Assembly: GCA_034180045.1 (NCBI GenBank)
Contig: JAXFOY010000027.1
Coordinates: 1 to 54,370 of the forward strand
From: Eubacterium_B sp034180045
GTDB lineage: Bacteria > Bacillota > Clostridia > Peptostreptococcales > Anaerovoracaceae
Length of the DNA: 54,370 bases
Reading direction: 5' to 3'
Shown: positions 1 through 8,548 of the stretch, piece after piece
How positions within the stretch are numbered: the stretch's first letter is position 1
How the letters are laid out: each line of letters begins with the position of its first letter
Translations under genes and position numbers: made by a program
The notes under the pieces: model-generated
Told to the model about the DNA's origin: nothing
The model's database searches: none
The model's input: the letters and a program-made list of their open reading frames with translations, nothing else

Positions 1-114
1 TATGACAAGATTCATCAGAAAGAACAATACGCTGCATCTATTTCAAGTTGGGGTGATACTGTCGTGTGGAGTGAGCTTCATACATCGACAAATTTTCCTT
101 CGTATTGGGATTAG
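1..114 (+). CDS. C-terminal fragment of an unidentified protein
   Basis: Frame 1 is open from the first base to a TAG at 112-114 and gives 37 residues ending in FPSYWD. The composition (SSWGDTVVWSELHTST) looks like a real protein end. The overlapping frame-2 reading from base 2 is rich in Leu, Ile and His, like an anti-coding shadow. The gene begins left of the window. No family is recognised from so little sequence. It converges on the minus-strand YwaF-like gene that ends at 173. Confidence 0.45.
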   Translation, partial: YDKIHQKEQYAASISSWGDTVVWSELHTSTNFPSYWD

Positions 115-159
115 CCACCAACGCTTTTTGTCCTATAACCCTAAATATAAAATAAAGCC

Positions 160-187
160 AATCCATCTCTACCTAAAGGGATGGATT
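160..187. terminator. Possible bidirectional terminator hairpin
   Basis: Arms AATCCATC (160-167) and GATGGATT (180-187) pair perfectly around a 12-base loop. They sit between a plus-strand stop at 114 and a minus-strand stop at 173-175. The hairpin overlaps the last codons of the minus-strand gene, and the T-runs on either side are weak, so termination is only plausible. Confidence 0.35.
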
Positions 188-877
188 TTGTCGTTTCTTT
201 ATTTGGTAAATAAGCTCGTTCATAAGCCATACGGTGAGTATCAATAATAAAGTCAGGGAAACCGGATAAAAAGGCATGTATTTATCTGCCAAAGGCGCCA
301 AAATCCTTGGAGGTATGCGCATAAATCCGTAATTTCCGTGAAAAAACCAATTTGCAATATACATGATGAGTGAAATAAGAGAAACCTTAATTGTGATTTC
401 TCCTATTTTTAGCTTTCGGTAATGTATTTTTATGGCAAGCAGTGAATTTATGAATAGGAGCAGATGCCCGAACATAAAACTGATAATAGTTATGTGAGGG
501 AAGTTGAACGGATCTGTTTCGGGAACTGCAAAAGCTATCGTACTTCCGAGAAGTCCGCCTACGGCAAAGAACATTTTGCTCTGATGTAATTTTAGGTAGT
601 GACATATGACAAGACCCCACATAAAAATCCTGCAATGGTAGAGAGGAAGGCTTTCCGTCAACCAGCGATAGTGTGATACGAAATACCACACATTCAGTCC
701 GACGATGATAAACGCTTGTAAAGTTATACTTATGTTTTCGATTTTTTTTCTGTCGAGCTTGGGGCAATAAAGAATAAATAGCGTAAGTGCAACACCGAAA
801 CACAAAAATGGCAATCTGTTATTTAGAAAAAAATTATCGAAATGTCTCGGCGGGTAGAAATCAAAAAAATTACTCAA
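173..877 (-). CDS. YwaF/TMEM164-type integral membrane protein (TIGR02206 family)
   Basis: A 234-residue, very hydrophobic protein with about seven predicted membrane helices. The segment SLPLYHCRIFMWG (about residues 95-107) matches the family's hallmark helix start with its conserved Pro-Leu-His-Cys type motif. The length is normal for bacterial YwaF homologues. The biochemical role of bacterial members is not established. The start is a TTG at 877 with AGGAA about ten bases upstream; no ATG in this frame lies near the N-terminus. It follows the flavodoxin gene on the same strand after a gap of about 100 bp, so the two could be co-transcribed, although nothing functional ties them together. 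Confidence 0.75.
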   Translation of the reverse strand: MSNFFDFYPPRHFDNFFLNNRLPFLCFGVALTLFILYCPKLDRKKIENISITLQAFIIVGLNVWYFVSHYRWLTESLPLYHCRIFMWGLVICHYLKLHQSKMFFAVGGLLGSTIAFAVPETDPFNFPHITIISFMFGHLLLFINSLLAIKIHYRKLKIGEITIKVSLISLIMYIANWFFHGNYGFMRIPPRILAPLADKYMPFYPVSLTLLLILTVWLMNELIYQIKKRQNPSL

Positions 878-980
878 GTTTATGGTTCCTATCTAATTTA
901 TTTTCAACTAGATAGATTATAACATAGATAAGGTCTATAGATATAAATAAAATACAATAAAACACGAATAGACGCTTTAT

Positions 981-1535
981 TTATAATAAAACATCTGTGG
1001 CAAATTTGACAGCGGCATGTAAGTCTGCTTCGTTCGGGTGCAGTCTTGATTCTTCGTGTCTGGCTACGCCGGCTTCATCAAGATGATGCGGATTGTCTTT
1101 TGGAAGACTTGCACGATATATCGTCTTCTCCACAGGAATAGCTCCTTGTGACAAAAACACACCGAGGCAGCGATTGCCGGATGCCTCAATAAACTCTGTC
1201 ACATTTTTCTTAACCTTATTGCCGTATTCTCCGTAAGGGTAAGCACCCATGGTTCCAAAGGCAAGAAATTCACGATTCATATTTTTTTTGATAAAACTTT
1301 TGCTTAAGTCGTCAAGTCCTGAACGCCTGCACCAGAAGAAAACTAAGATGGGAGAGCCGAAACCATCTTGGCCTGATTTGCCGTCCTTAGACGGAGCCGG
1401 TTTGTCCATTTCTGAATTTTTATATACCTCTATGATAAAACCCTCTTTTGTCAAAGCGCAGCGAACCGCCTCCGAAATCTTCTCAGTGTTTCCCGTTATT
1501 GTGGAAAGAGTAGCTAATAACTTTTTTGTTCTCAT
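981..1535 (-). CDS. Flavodoxin-like protein
   Basis: A 184-residue protein with the flavodoxin phosphate-binding loop near the N-terminus (STITGNTEKIS, about residues 11-21). A second loop, FGTMGAYPYGEYG, near the middle would contact the isoalloxazine ring. A cytosolic one- or two-electron carrier using non-covalent FMN is the family role; the partner is unknown. An ATG start at 1535 with AGGAG seven bases upstream is convincing. The sequence is somewhat like the short flavodoxins annotated BilS in bilirubin-reductase clusters, but no BilR is seen here, so I do not adopt that name. The gene is divergent from the V-ATPase operon. Confidence 0.75.
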   Translation of the reverse strand: MRTKKLLATLSTITGNTEKISEAVRCALTKEGFIIEVYKNSEMDKPAPSKDGKSGQDGFGSPILVFFWCRRSGLDDLSKSFIKKNMNREFLAFGTMGAYPYGEYGNKVKKNVTEFIEASGNRCLGVFLSQGAIPVEKTIYRASLPKDNPHHLDEAGVARHEESRLHPNEADLHAAVKFATDVLL

Positions 1536-1748
1536 TTATTCTCCTAAATATATTTTTGAGTACGATATATGCAGTGAATCGAGCTATGCGATTTAGCAAG
1601 AGTATAACATCTGAACTTTGCAAAAAGCAAACCTAAGCTATAGATATAAAGATTGTGCGTAATTGAATTACTAATGGGTATAATTATATTATCTTATTCT
1701 CAAGCAAAAAAGTATGCAATAATCAAAGTAAGAATTATCTATATTAGT

Positions 1749-1777
1749 TTGAAAATTCTACACTTGTGCGATATAAT
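1749..1777 (+). promoter_or_regulatory. Sigma-A type promoter of the V-ATPase operon
   Basis: TTGAAA (1749-1754), a 17-base spacer and TATAAT (772-777 of this kilobase, 1772-1777). It is 35 bp upstream of the first V-ATPase start codon, which leaves a short leader. The 276-bp gap between the divergent flavodoxin and ATPase genes otherwise holds no gene. Confidence 0.7.
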
Positions 1778-1811
1778 TTGGATAAGATTCAATTAAGTAG
1801 GAGGGCAAGGA

Positions 1812-2123
1812 ATGGTAAGCGACACAATTAAGGCAATCCATGAGGTCGAACAAGAAGCTGACAGAATAGTTGCTGAAGGCAAAACTTCAGCCTCGGAACT
1901 GATTGAACAGACCAAAAAAAACAGTATGTTACAAAGCGAACGCGAGCTTCTGCGCGTACAGAAAGAAGCCGAAGAAAGGATTCATTTGGCTGAGGCTGAT
2001 GCCAAAGCACGCAGAGATGAATCTCTGGAGAGTCTTAAGTCGGAACTTGAGACTTTGAAGGAAAACGCAAAAATGCGTGAAAAAGATGCAATTCAAAGGA
2101 TAATCGATGAAGTTGTCAGTTAA
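1812..2123 (+). CDS. V-type ATPase subunit H/G-like peripheral stalk protein
   Basis: A 103-residue, almost entirely charged coiled coil rich in Glu, Lys and Ala from residue 8 to 100. It has the size and composition of archaeal AhaH / bacterial V-ATPase peripheral stalk subunits that pair with subunit E to hold the stator. It is the first gene of the operon, preceded by GGAGG and a promoter. A 184-bp gap separates it from subunit I; I see no gene there, only AT-rich sequence and a weak CAAGTT/AACTTG inverted pair near 2230-2260. Identity rests on position and coiled-coil character more than on specific motifs. Confidence 0.8.
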   Translation: MVSDTIKAIHEVEQEADRIVAEGKTSASELIEQTKKNSMLQSERELLRVQKEAEERIHLAEADAKARRDESLESLKSELETLKENAKMREKDAIQRIIDEVVS

Positions 2124-2307
2124 ATAAGGACGGTAAAGCAATTGAGATGTAGGACATTACAAGGGGCAGGTTTGGTAAGATTTATGACTTGGAAAATGGC
2201 TGAAAGACAAATCGGCAGTGTGATTAACTCAAGTTGCACACCTTAATTTAACTTGCAAATAGTCGATTATTTTACTTGTGAATATATTTTAGAAGGGAGA
2301 TTGTAGT

Positions 2308-4320
2308 ATGGCAGTATTGCAGATGCAAAAAATCAGTATCTGCGCATTGAGAAAAGACAGGCAAAAAATCCTAGAAAAAATTCAAACACTTGAAACCGTA
2401 GAAATATGCGATGATAAGGAAATTCAAAACCTGGAGGGCTTCGGTACAAAAGATACAAAGGAGACAAGCCGGGAACTTAACAAAAAATTGAACTTAACGG
2501 AGCAGGCTTTGGATATTATTGAAACATTTTCACCTGAGAGCAAGGGGATGTTCAGCGCTTTTGAGGCTAAGCCTTTGATAGATAAGGATGAACTTTTGCA
2601 GGAGATGACAAGGGCTGGCAGCATCGTCGATGAAGCGCTAAAAATCATCGATATGTCAAAGGAATACAATGAAAACAAGGCGTCAGTCATCAAGCTGAAT
2701 GAAAAAATCGAAGCTTTGGTTCCATGGAGTAATCTGGATATTCCGTTTAGTATGACGGAAACAAGGACGACAAAAATTTTGATAGGAACTATGCCGCCTG
2801 AAACTGATGAGGCTAAGATATATGAGCTGATTGCTTCTAAAGCAGGAGAGGATACAGATGTTGATTTGGAAATTATCAGCAAGGATTCCGATGCGGTATA
2901 TATGGTGCTCGTTGTGAGCAAGGATGCTTCAGCTAAGGTAGAAGATGCGCTGAGAAGCGGCGGGTTTGCAAGAAGCTCGTTGACATATGAAAGTACGCCT
3001 GCGGAGGCTGCTTACGGTATCAAAAAAGAGATATTAGCGATTGACGAGAAAAACGCGATGCTCAAAGCCGGGATAGAAGAGGCGGCTCTAAAAAGATACG
3101 AATTGCAAAAGGCCTGTGATTACTTCAGGATGCTGCAAAAAAGCAGTGAGGTGAGCGGTGAAATAAAGCAGTCGAAAAGAAGTTTTATTATTACGGGTTA
3201 TGTGCCTGTAAATCGCGGAAATGCGGTAAAAGCTTTGCTGGAAGATAAGTTCGACTGCGTGGTTGAGCTGAGCTTTGCAGGTGATGACGAAAATGCTCCG
3301 ACAGTATTGAAAAATAACAGCTTTTCGTCAAGTGCAGAGGGTGTTTTGTCATCCTACGGTTTACCTAAGTTAAAAGATATAGACCCTACAACGGTGATGT
3401 CATATTTTTATGTTTTTTTCTTCGGAATGATGCTTTCAGACGCAGCATACGGGTTGATAATGGCAATCGGGTGTTTTATATTACTGAAGAAGTTCCCAAA
3501 GATGGAAACAGGAACGAAGAAGATGTTTAAGCTATTCGGCTTTTGCGGGCTTTCCACTCTATTTTGGGGGATAATGTTCGGAGGTTACTTTGGAGATGCG
3601 CCTACGGTAATCGCAAAGACCTTCTTCAACAAGGAATTTGTGATAAAACCTCTGTGGTTTGCTCCTCTGGAAAATCCGATGAGGCTTCTGATATGGTGTA
3701 TGCTTTTCGGTGTGGTTCATCTCTTTGCGGGGCTGGCAATAAAAGGCTACCAGGAGCTTAAAGAGGGCAGAGTATTAGACTGTATATGCGATGTGGTATT
3801 TTGGTACATGTTCATTATCGGACTTATTCTGCTGCTGCTTCCAACCGACATCTTTGCATCAATTTCTCAGATGAATATCAAACTGCCAAACGCCGTGGTG
3901 ATGATTTCAAAGCTCCTCACAGTTGCAGGCATGCTTGGAATCGTCTTGATGTCAGGAAGGGGCAAAAAAAATGTAGCACTGAGAATTGCGCTAGGAGCCT
4001 ATGATATTTACGGAGTTACAGGATGGTTAAGCGATGTGCTTTCATATTCGAGACTTTTAGCGTTGGGATTGGCAACCGGTGTAATAGCAAGTGTAATAAA
4101 TATGATGGGAAGTATGGTAGGCGGAGGAATAACAGGTGCGATTCTGTTCACCATAATATTTATTCTGGGTCATACGCTAAATATGGCAATCAATGTGCTT
4201 GGTGCCTATGTTCATACAAACCGTCTTCAATTCGTTGAATTTTTCGGTAAGTTTTATGAGGCGGGAGGTAAGCCTTTTGAACCGCTGACAACAGAAAGTA
4301 AATATATAGATATAAAATGA
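2308..4320 (+). CDS. ntpI: V-type ATP synthase subunit I (a-subunit)
   Basis: A 670-residue stator subunit of the membrane sector. The N-terminal half (about 1-345) is hydrophilic with coiled-coil segments and forms the cytoplasmic arm. From about residue 365 there are seven to eight membrane helices that face the K ring and form the ion half-channels. The helix around residues 560-590 (VTGWLSDVLSYSRLLALGL) carries the family motif with the arginine that interacts with the K-subunit glutamate. The start ATG has AGAAGGGAGA upstream. Length is typical of bacterial V/A-type I subunits. It is separated from K by 21 bp containing AGGAGG. Confidence 0.95.
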   Translation: MAVLQMQKISICALRKDRQKILEKIQTLETVEICDDKEIQNLEGFGTKDTKETSRELNKKLNLTEQALDIIETFSPESKGMFSAFEAKPLIDKDELLQEMTRAGSIVDEALKIIDMSKEYNENKASVIKLNEKIEALVPWSNLDIPFSMTETRTTKILIGTMPPETDEAKIYELIASKAGEDTDVDLEIISKDSDAVYMVLVVSKDASAKVEDALRSGGFARSSLTYESTPAEAAYGIKKEILAIDEKNAMLKAGIEEAALKRYELQKACDYFRMLQKSSEVSGEIKQSKRSFIITGYVPVNRGNAVKALLEDKFDCVVELSFAGDDENAPTVLKNNSFSSSAEGVLSSYGLPKLKDIDPTTVMSYFYVFFFGMMLSDAAYGLIMAIGCFILLKKFPKMETGTKKMFKLFGFCGLSTLFWGIMFGGYFGDAPTVIAKTFFNKEFVIKPLWFAPLENPMRLLIWCMLFGVVHLFAGLAIKGYQELKEGRVLDCICDVVFWYMFIIGLILLLLPTDIFASISQMNIKLPNAVVMISKLLTVAGMLGIVLMSGRGKKNVALRIALGAYDIYGVTGWLSDVLSYSRLLALGLATGVIASVINMMGSMVGGGITGAILFTIIFILGHTLNMAINVLGAYVHTNRLQFVEFFGKFYEAGGKPFEPLTTESKYIDIK

Positions 4321-4341
4321 CAACTTTAGGAGGAAAATAAT

Positions 4342-4824
4342 ATGGAAATTAGTATGGGTTTTGCAATTGCAATCATGGGTGCAGCTTTAGCAACAATTTT
4401 AGCAGGCATGGGTTCTGCATGGGGTGTAGGTATGGCGGGTCAGGCCGCAGCAGGGGTAGTAAGTGAAGATCCTAATCAATTTGCCAAGGTTCTTCTTCTT
4501 CAGCTGCTTCCGGGCACACAGGGTATCTACGGATTGCTTGTAACATTTATTACTCTAACAAAAATCGGTATCCTTGGCGGCAGTGCTGCTACAACGATGA
4601 GCATTGGAACCGGTTTGACAATATTTGCGGCATGTCTTCCTATTGCCGTCGTAGGTTTGGTTTCTGCGTTCCATCAGGGCAAAACCTCAGTTGCATCAAT
4701 CGGAATCGTAGCAAAGAAACCCGATCAATTCGGTAAAGCTATGTTGATGCCTGCAATGGTAGAAACTTATGCCATCTTGGCTTTGCTCATCTCAATCCTG
4801 TCGGTATCAAATATTAATCTATAA
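4342..4824 (+). CDS. ntpK: V-type ATP synthase subunit K, sodium-type rotor ring protein
   Basis: A 160-residue proteolipid with four membrane helices made of two fused hairpins, as in Enterococcus hirae NtpK. It builds the rotor ring. The ion-carrying acid is Glu141 (MVETYAILALL). The residues that ligate sodium in E. hirae NtpK (Leu61, Thr64, Gln65, Gln110, Glu139) have counterparts here: Leu56, Thr59 and Gln60 in LPGTQG, Gln112 in FHQGKTS, and Glu141. Only the second hairpin has the acid, the usual V-type arrangement with fewer sites per ring. Sodium coupling is therefore a strong inference. The ribosome site is AGGAGG. Confidence 0.95.
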   Translation: MEISMGFAIAIMGAALATILAGMGSAWGVGMAGQAAAGVVSEDPNQFAKVLLLQLLPGTQGIYGLLVTFITLTKIGILGGSAATTMSIGTGLTIFAACLPIAVVGLVSAFHQGKTSVASIGIVAKKPDQFGKAMLMPAMVETYAILALLISILSVSNINL

Positions 4825-4858
4825 GTATACTTGCTATAGGTGAACTAAGGAGAGAGCA

Positions 4859-5452
4859 ATGACCGGGTTAGATAAGATAAAGAAAAGTATTCTGGACGAA
4901 GCGGCAGGTGCGGCAAAATCCGCAATGGATGAAGCTGTGGCAAAAGCGAAGTCTATAGAGGAAGAATCTAAGGCTGAAACAGAAAAAAAATGTGCGGAAA
5001 TCTCCCAAACAACCGAGTTTAAGATAGTTTCCCTCAAGGACAGAACAAAGTCATCTGCTGAACTTGAGAGAAACCGTAAGATTTTGGAAACGAAACAAGC
5101 TTTAATAACTGAGATAATTGAAAAAGCAAAGACGCAAATCAAGGACTTGCCGGATGAAGAATACTTTAATTTTCTTCTTAAGATAGCAGAAAAATCCGTG
5201 CATGCCGGAGAGGGAACTTTTTCGCTATCTAAAGGCGATTTAGAGCGACTCCCAAGCAACTTTGCCGGGGAGCTTAAGGAGATTGCAGATAGAAAAGGTG
5301 CTAAGCTTACTATAGCGACAGAAGCTATGGATATTGATGACGGCTTTGTTCTATCTTATGGCGGAGTAGAGGAAAATTGCACATTAGAGGCAATCTTTGC
5401 CGATAAGAAGGATGAACTTTCAGATCTTGCACAAAAGATACTGTTTCAATAA
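4859..5452 (+). CDS. ntpE: V-type ATP synthase subunit E
   Basis: A 197-residue peripheral stalk subunit. The N-terminal two thirds is a long Lys/Glu/Ala-rich helix (about 1-100). The C-terminal globular part has the family's GGVEENCTLEAIF segment near residue 170, which contacts the top of the catalytic head. It pairs with the first-gene coiled-coil protein. An ATG start is preceded by AAGGAGAGAG. It sits in the standard K-E-C-F order, 34 bp after K and 23 bp before C. Confidence 0.93.
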   Translation: MTGLDKIKKSILDEAAGAAKSAMDEAVAKAKSIEEESKAETEKKCAEISQTTEFKIVSLKDRTKSSAELERNRKILETKQALITEIIEKAKTQIKDLPDEEYFNFLLKIAEKSVHAGEGTFSLSKGDLERLPSNFAGELKEIADRKGAKLTIATEAMDIDDGFVLSYGGVEENCTLEAIFADKKDELSDLAQKILFQ

Positions 5453-5475
5453 GTTTTAGCTACAAGGAGAAAATA

Positions 5476-6441
5476 ATGGGAGAAAAATATGTTTATGCGG
5501 TCGCGAGAATTCGTGCACTTGAGACATCACTCCTAAAGAATACAGACATTGAGCAGCTCATTTCTCTAAAAAGCTATGAGCAGTGTGTTCAGCTTCTCGA
5601 AGAGAGAGGCTGGGGAGACAGTGAAGTTCAGGCTGACGGAGAGAAAATGCTGGAGGCGGAAGAACGTAAAACATGGGATTTGATAGATGAGTTTAAGGTT
5701 GATTTGAGCAACTTCGATGTGCTTCGTATTCCTAAACGGTTTCATAATTTGAAGGCGGCGATAAAGGCGGCGGTTGATGTTCCTAAGAATATAAACCTAT
5801 ATTATGACACAGTACCCGGAGGGGAAGAAATGCGTATCGCTGTTCAAAACGGGGATTTTAAGCTTTTGCCTGAAAATATGCAGGCAGAAGCTAAAGAGGC
5901 ATACGAGAGTCTGGTTCACACAGGTGACGGACAGCTTTGCGATATTATTATAGATAAGGCGTGCATGGATGCGATTCACCGAGCAGGGGAGGCATCTAAA
6001 ACCGATATTATCAGAGAGTATGCGGAATCTATAGTCGCGGTTGCAAATATTAAAATTGCCGTCAGATCTCAAAAGACCGGTAAGAGTGCGGAGTTTATGA
6101 AAAGAGCTATGTCAAAATGCAATTCTATAAATATAGAATCGTTAATAAAAGCGGCACTTTTAGGCAAGGACGAAATCGCTTCGTACTTGGAAACTACATC
6201 CTATAAAGATGGAGTAGAGGCGTTAAGAACTTCTCAGTCAATGTTTGAATGTTGGTGTGATAATCGCATAATAAAAACGATTAAACCTCAAAAATATAAT
6301 GCGTTTACAATAGGACCGATATTTGCCTATGTAATCGCAAGATTAAACGAAATTAAGACGATAAGAATAGTCCTCACCGGAAAGCAGAACGGACTTTCGG
6401 AAGAGGCAATCAGAGAAAGAGTAAGGGAAATGTATGCATGA
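5476..6441 (+). CDS. ntpC: V-type ATP synthase subunit C (rotor-axle adaptor)
   Basis: A 321-residue soluble protein that opens with YVYAVARIRALETSLL, typical of subunit C/d proteins. These form the funnel joining the membrane rotor ring to the central stalk. Length is normal for the family (about 320-350). An ATG with AAGGAG is well placed. The last eight bases overlap the start of subunit F, indicating translational coupling. Confidence 0.93.
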   Translation: MGEKYVYAVARIRALETSLLKNTDIEQLISLKSYEQCVQLLEERGWGDSEVQADGEKMLEAEERKTWDLIDEFKVDLSNFDVLRIPKRFHNLKAAIKAAVDVPKNINLYYDTVPGGEEMRIAVQNGDFKLLPENMQAEAKEAYESLVHTGDGQLCDIIIDKACMDAIHRAGEASKTDIIREYAESIVAVANIKIAVRSQKTGKSAEFMKRAMSKCNSINIESLIKAALLGKDEIASYLETTSYKDGVEALRTSQSMFECWCDNRIIKTIKPQKYNAFTIGPIFAYVIARLNEIKTIRIVLTGKQNGLSEEAIRERVREMYA

Positions 6442-6757
6442 CATTGCTGTAATAGGTGATTATGATAGCATTTACGGTTTTGCGGCTTTGGGATTCGAAA
6501 CGATTCCGGTTTCGGATGCCGGTGAGGCAAAGCAAAGACTATCAATGCTGGCAGAAAGCGGATATGGAATAATCTATGTTACGGAGGCTCTGGCAGCAAA
6601 CTTAAGAGATGAGATAACAAAGTATCAGGATAGACTCATACCCGCAATCATAGAGATACCGGGTACGCACGGCAATACGGGTGCGGGAATTTACGAAGTA
6701 AAGAAATCAGTAGAAAGAGCTGTAGGCTCGGATATTTTATTCTCGCACGACAACTGA
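6434..6757 (+). CDS. ntpG: V-type ATP synthase subunit F
   Basis: A 107-residue alpha/beta protein beginning MHDIAVIGDYDSIYGFAALG, the characteristic N-terminus of subunit F, with IIYVTEALA and IIEIPG strands following. It binds subunit D in the central stalk. In the E. hirae naming this position is NtpG. It overlaps the C gene by eight bases and has no strong ribosome site of its own, so it is probably made by re-initiation. Confidence 0.92.
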   Translation: MHDIAVIGDYDSIYGFAALGFETIPVSDAGEAKQRLSMLAESGYGIIYVTEALAANLRDEITKYQDRLIPAIIEIPGTHGNTGAGIYEVKKSVERAVGSDILFSHDN

Positions 6758-6778
6758 AATCAGGAGGTAGTCTAGTAC

Positions 6779-8545
6779 ATGAACAGTAAGGGTACAATTA
6801 AAAAAGTAGCAGGGCCGCTGGTAATAGCTACAGGCATGCGCGATGCAAATATGTTTGATGTTGTGCATGTAAGTGAGCAAATGCTGACAGGCGAAATAAT
6901 AGAGATGCACGGTGACGAAGCGTCGATTCAGGTGTACGAAGAAACTTCAGGGCTTGGACCGGGTGAACCTGTGGTTTCCACAGGAGTTCCGATGTCTGTT
7001 GAATTGGGCCCGGGACTTATAAAGAGCATTTATGACGGTATACAAAGACCGCTTGATGCAATTATGAGAGTTTCCGGAAATAATCTAAAAAGGGGCATTC
7101 AGGTAGATTCGCTTGATAGAGAGGCGAAGTGGAACTTTGTTCCTACCGCGCAAATCGGTGAAGAGGTAAGCGGCGGAGATGTTCTTGGGACAGTTCAGGA
7201 AACCGCTGTTGTCGAGCAGAAAATTATGGTTCCGCCGGGAGTTGCAGGAAGAGTAAAAGAACTAAAATCCGGAGAATTTACAGTTACTGAGACCGTGGCT
7301 GTAATTGAAACCGAAAAGGGAGATAAGGAGATTCAGCTCATGCAAAAATGGCCGGTTAGAAGAAACCGACCATATGCGGAAAAACTGAGACCGGATAAGC
7401 CTTTGATTACGGGGCAACGTGTTGTCGATACCTTTTTCCCTATAGCAAAAGGAGGAACCGCAGCGGTTCCAGGCCCTTTCGGCTCAGGAAAAACCGTTAT
7501 TCAGCACCAGCTGGCAAAGTGGGCGGAAGCTGATATAGTGGTGTATATAGGATGCGGTGAACGCGGTAATGAGATGACCGATGTACTTAACGAGTTTCCT
7601 GCACTGGAAGACCCGAAGACAGGACGTTCTTTGATGGAGAGAACGGTTCTTATCGCCAATACATCAGATATGCCCGTTGCTGCCAGAGAGGCGTCAATAT
7701 ATACGGGTATAACGATAGCTGAATATTTTAGAGATATGGGTTATTCTGTAGCGATAATGGCAGACTCGACTTCAAGATGGGCAGAGGCTCTTCGTGAGAT
7801 GTCAGGACGTCTTGAGGAAATGCCGGGAGAAGAAGGATATCCTGCATATCTGGGAAGCAGGCTTGCCCAGTTCTATGAAAGGGCCGGACATGTCATTGCC
7901 CTGGGTAAAGAGAAAAGGCAAGGCGCACTTTCGGTAATCGGAGCTGTTTCGCCGCAGGGCGGAGATATTTCCGAACCTGTATCTCAGGCAACTCTTAGAA
8001 TCGTAAAAGTATTCTGGGGACTTGATTCAAATTTGGCGTATCAAAGACACTTCCCTGCAATTAACTGGCTTACAAGCTATTCTCTGTACCTGGACAGTAT
8101 GGAATCATGGTTTAATAGGGAAGTTGAACCGGGCTGGATGACGGGACGACAGGAAATGATGTCGCTTTTACAGGATGAATCAAAGCTTAACGAAATCGTT
8201 CAGATGGTAGGCATGGATGCACTCTCACCGGCTGACAGGCTAAAGATGGAAGCGGCTAAATCGATAAGAGAAGACTTCCTGAATCAGAACAGCTTTGACG
8301 AAGTTGATACATATTCGTCGCTGCGTAAACAGTATTTGATGATGCAGCTTGTCATGAATTTCTATAAGAAAGCAAAGGAAGCGCTCGAAAAGGGGGCAGA
8401 TGTTGAAGCTTTAATCGCAATGCCTTCAAGAGAACCTATAGGAAGATTCAAATATACACCGGAAGAAAATATTGAAGAAGAATTTACAAGGATTAATGAC
8501 TTGCTTGATGAGGAAGTTGTTGAAGCGCTGAAAAAGGAGGACTAG
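6779..8545 (+). CDS. ntpA: V-type ATP synthase catalytic subunit A
   Basis: A 588-residue catalytic subunit, full length for the family. The Walker A loop is GPFGSGKT at residues 232-239. The catalytic glutamate region (GCGERGNEMTDVL) and the Walker B-like IMADSTSRWAEALREMSGRL segment follow. The extra non-homologous insert between about residues 110 and 190, specific to A subunits, is present (VPPGVAGRVKEL). It hydrolyses or makes ATP at the A/B interface. The ribosome site is AGGAGG, ten bases from the ATG. It is four bases from B. Confidence 0.97.
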   Translation: MNSKGTIKKVAGPLVIATGMRDANMFDVVHVSEQMLTGEIIEMHGDEASIQVYEETSGLGPGEPVVSTGVPMSVELGPGLIKSIYDGIQRPLDAIMRVSGNNLKRGIQVDSLDREAKWNFVPTAQIGEEVSGGDVLGTVQETAVVEQKIMVPPGVAGRVKELKSGEFTVTETVAVIETEKGDKEIQLMQKWPVRRNRPYAEKLRPDKPLITGQRVVDTFFPIAKGGTAAVPGPFGSGKTVIQHQLAKWAEADIVVYIGCGERGNEMTDVLNEFPALEDPKTGRSLMERTVLIANTSDMPVAAREASIYTGITIAEYFRDMGYSVAIMADSTSRWAEALREMSGRLEEMPGEEGYPAYLGSRLAQFYERAGHVIALGKEKRQGALSVIGAVSPQGGDISEPVSQATLRIVKVFWGLDSNLAYQRHFPAINWLTSYSLYLDSMESWFNREVEPGWMTGRQEMMSLLQDESKLNEIVQMVGMDALSPADRLKMEAAKSIREDFLNQNSFDEVDTYSSLRKQYLMMQLVMNFYKKAKEALEKGADVEALIAMPSREPIGRFKYTPEENIEEEFTRINDLLDEEVVEALKKED

Positions 8546-8548
8546 GAT

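Noticed and set aside
2..247. 81-residue plus-strand frame at the left edge
   Set aside because: It overlaps the better frame-1 C-terminus (1-114) and the end of the YwaF-like gene, has shadow-like composition and no ribosome site.
1249..1596. 115-residue plus-strand frame opposite the flavodoxin
   Set aside because: It is antisense to a recognisable flavodoxin and shows no family features.
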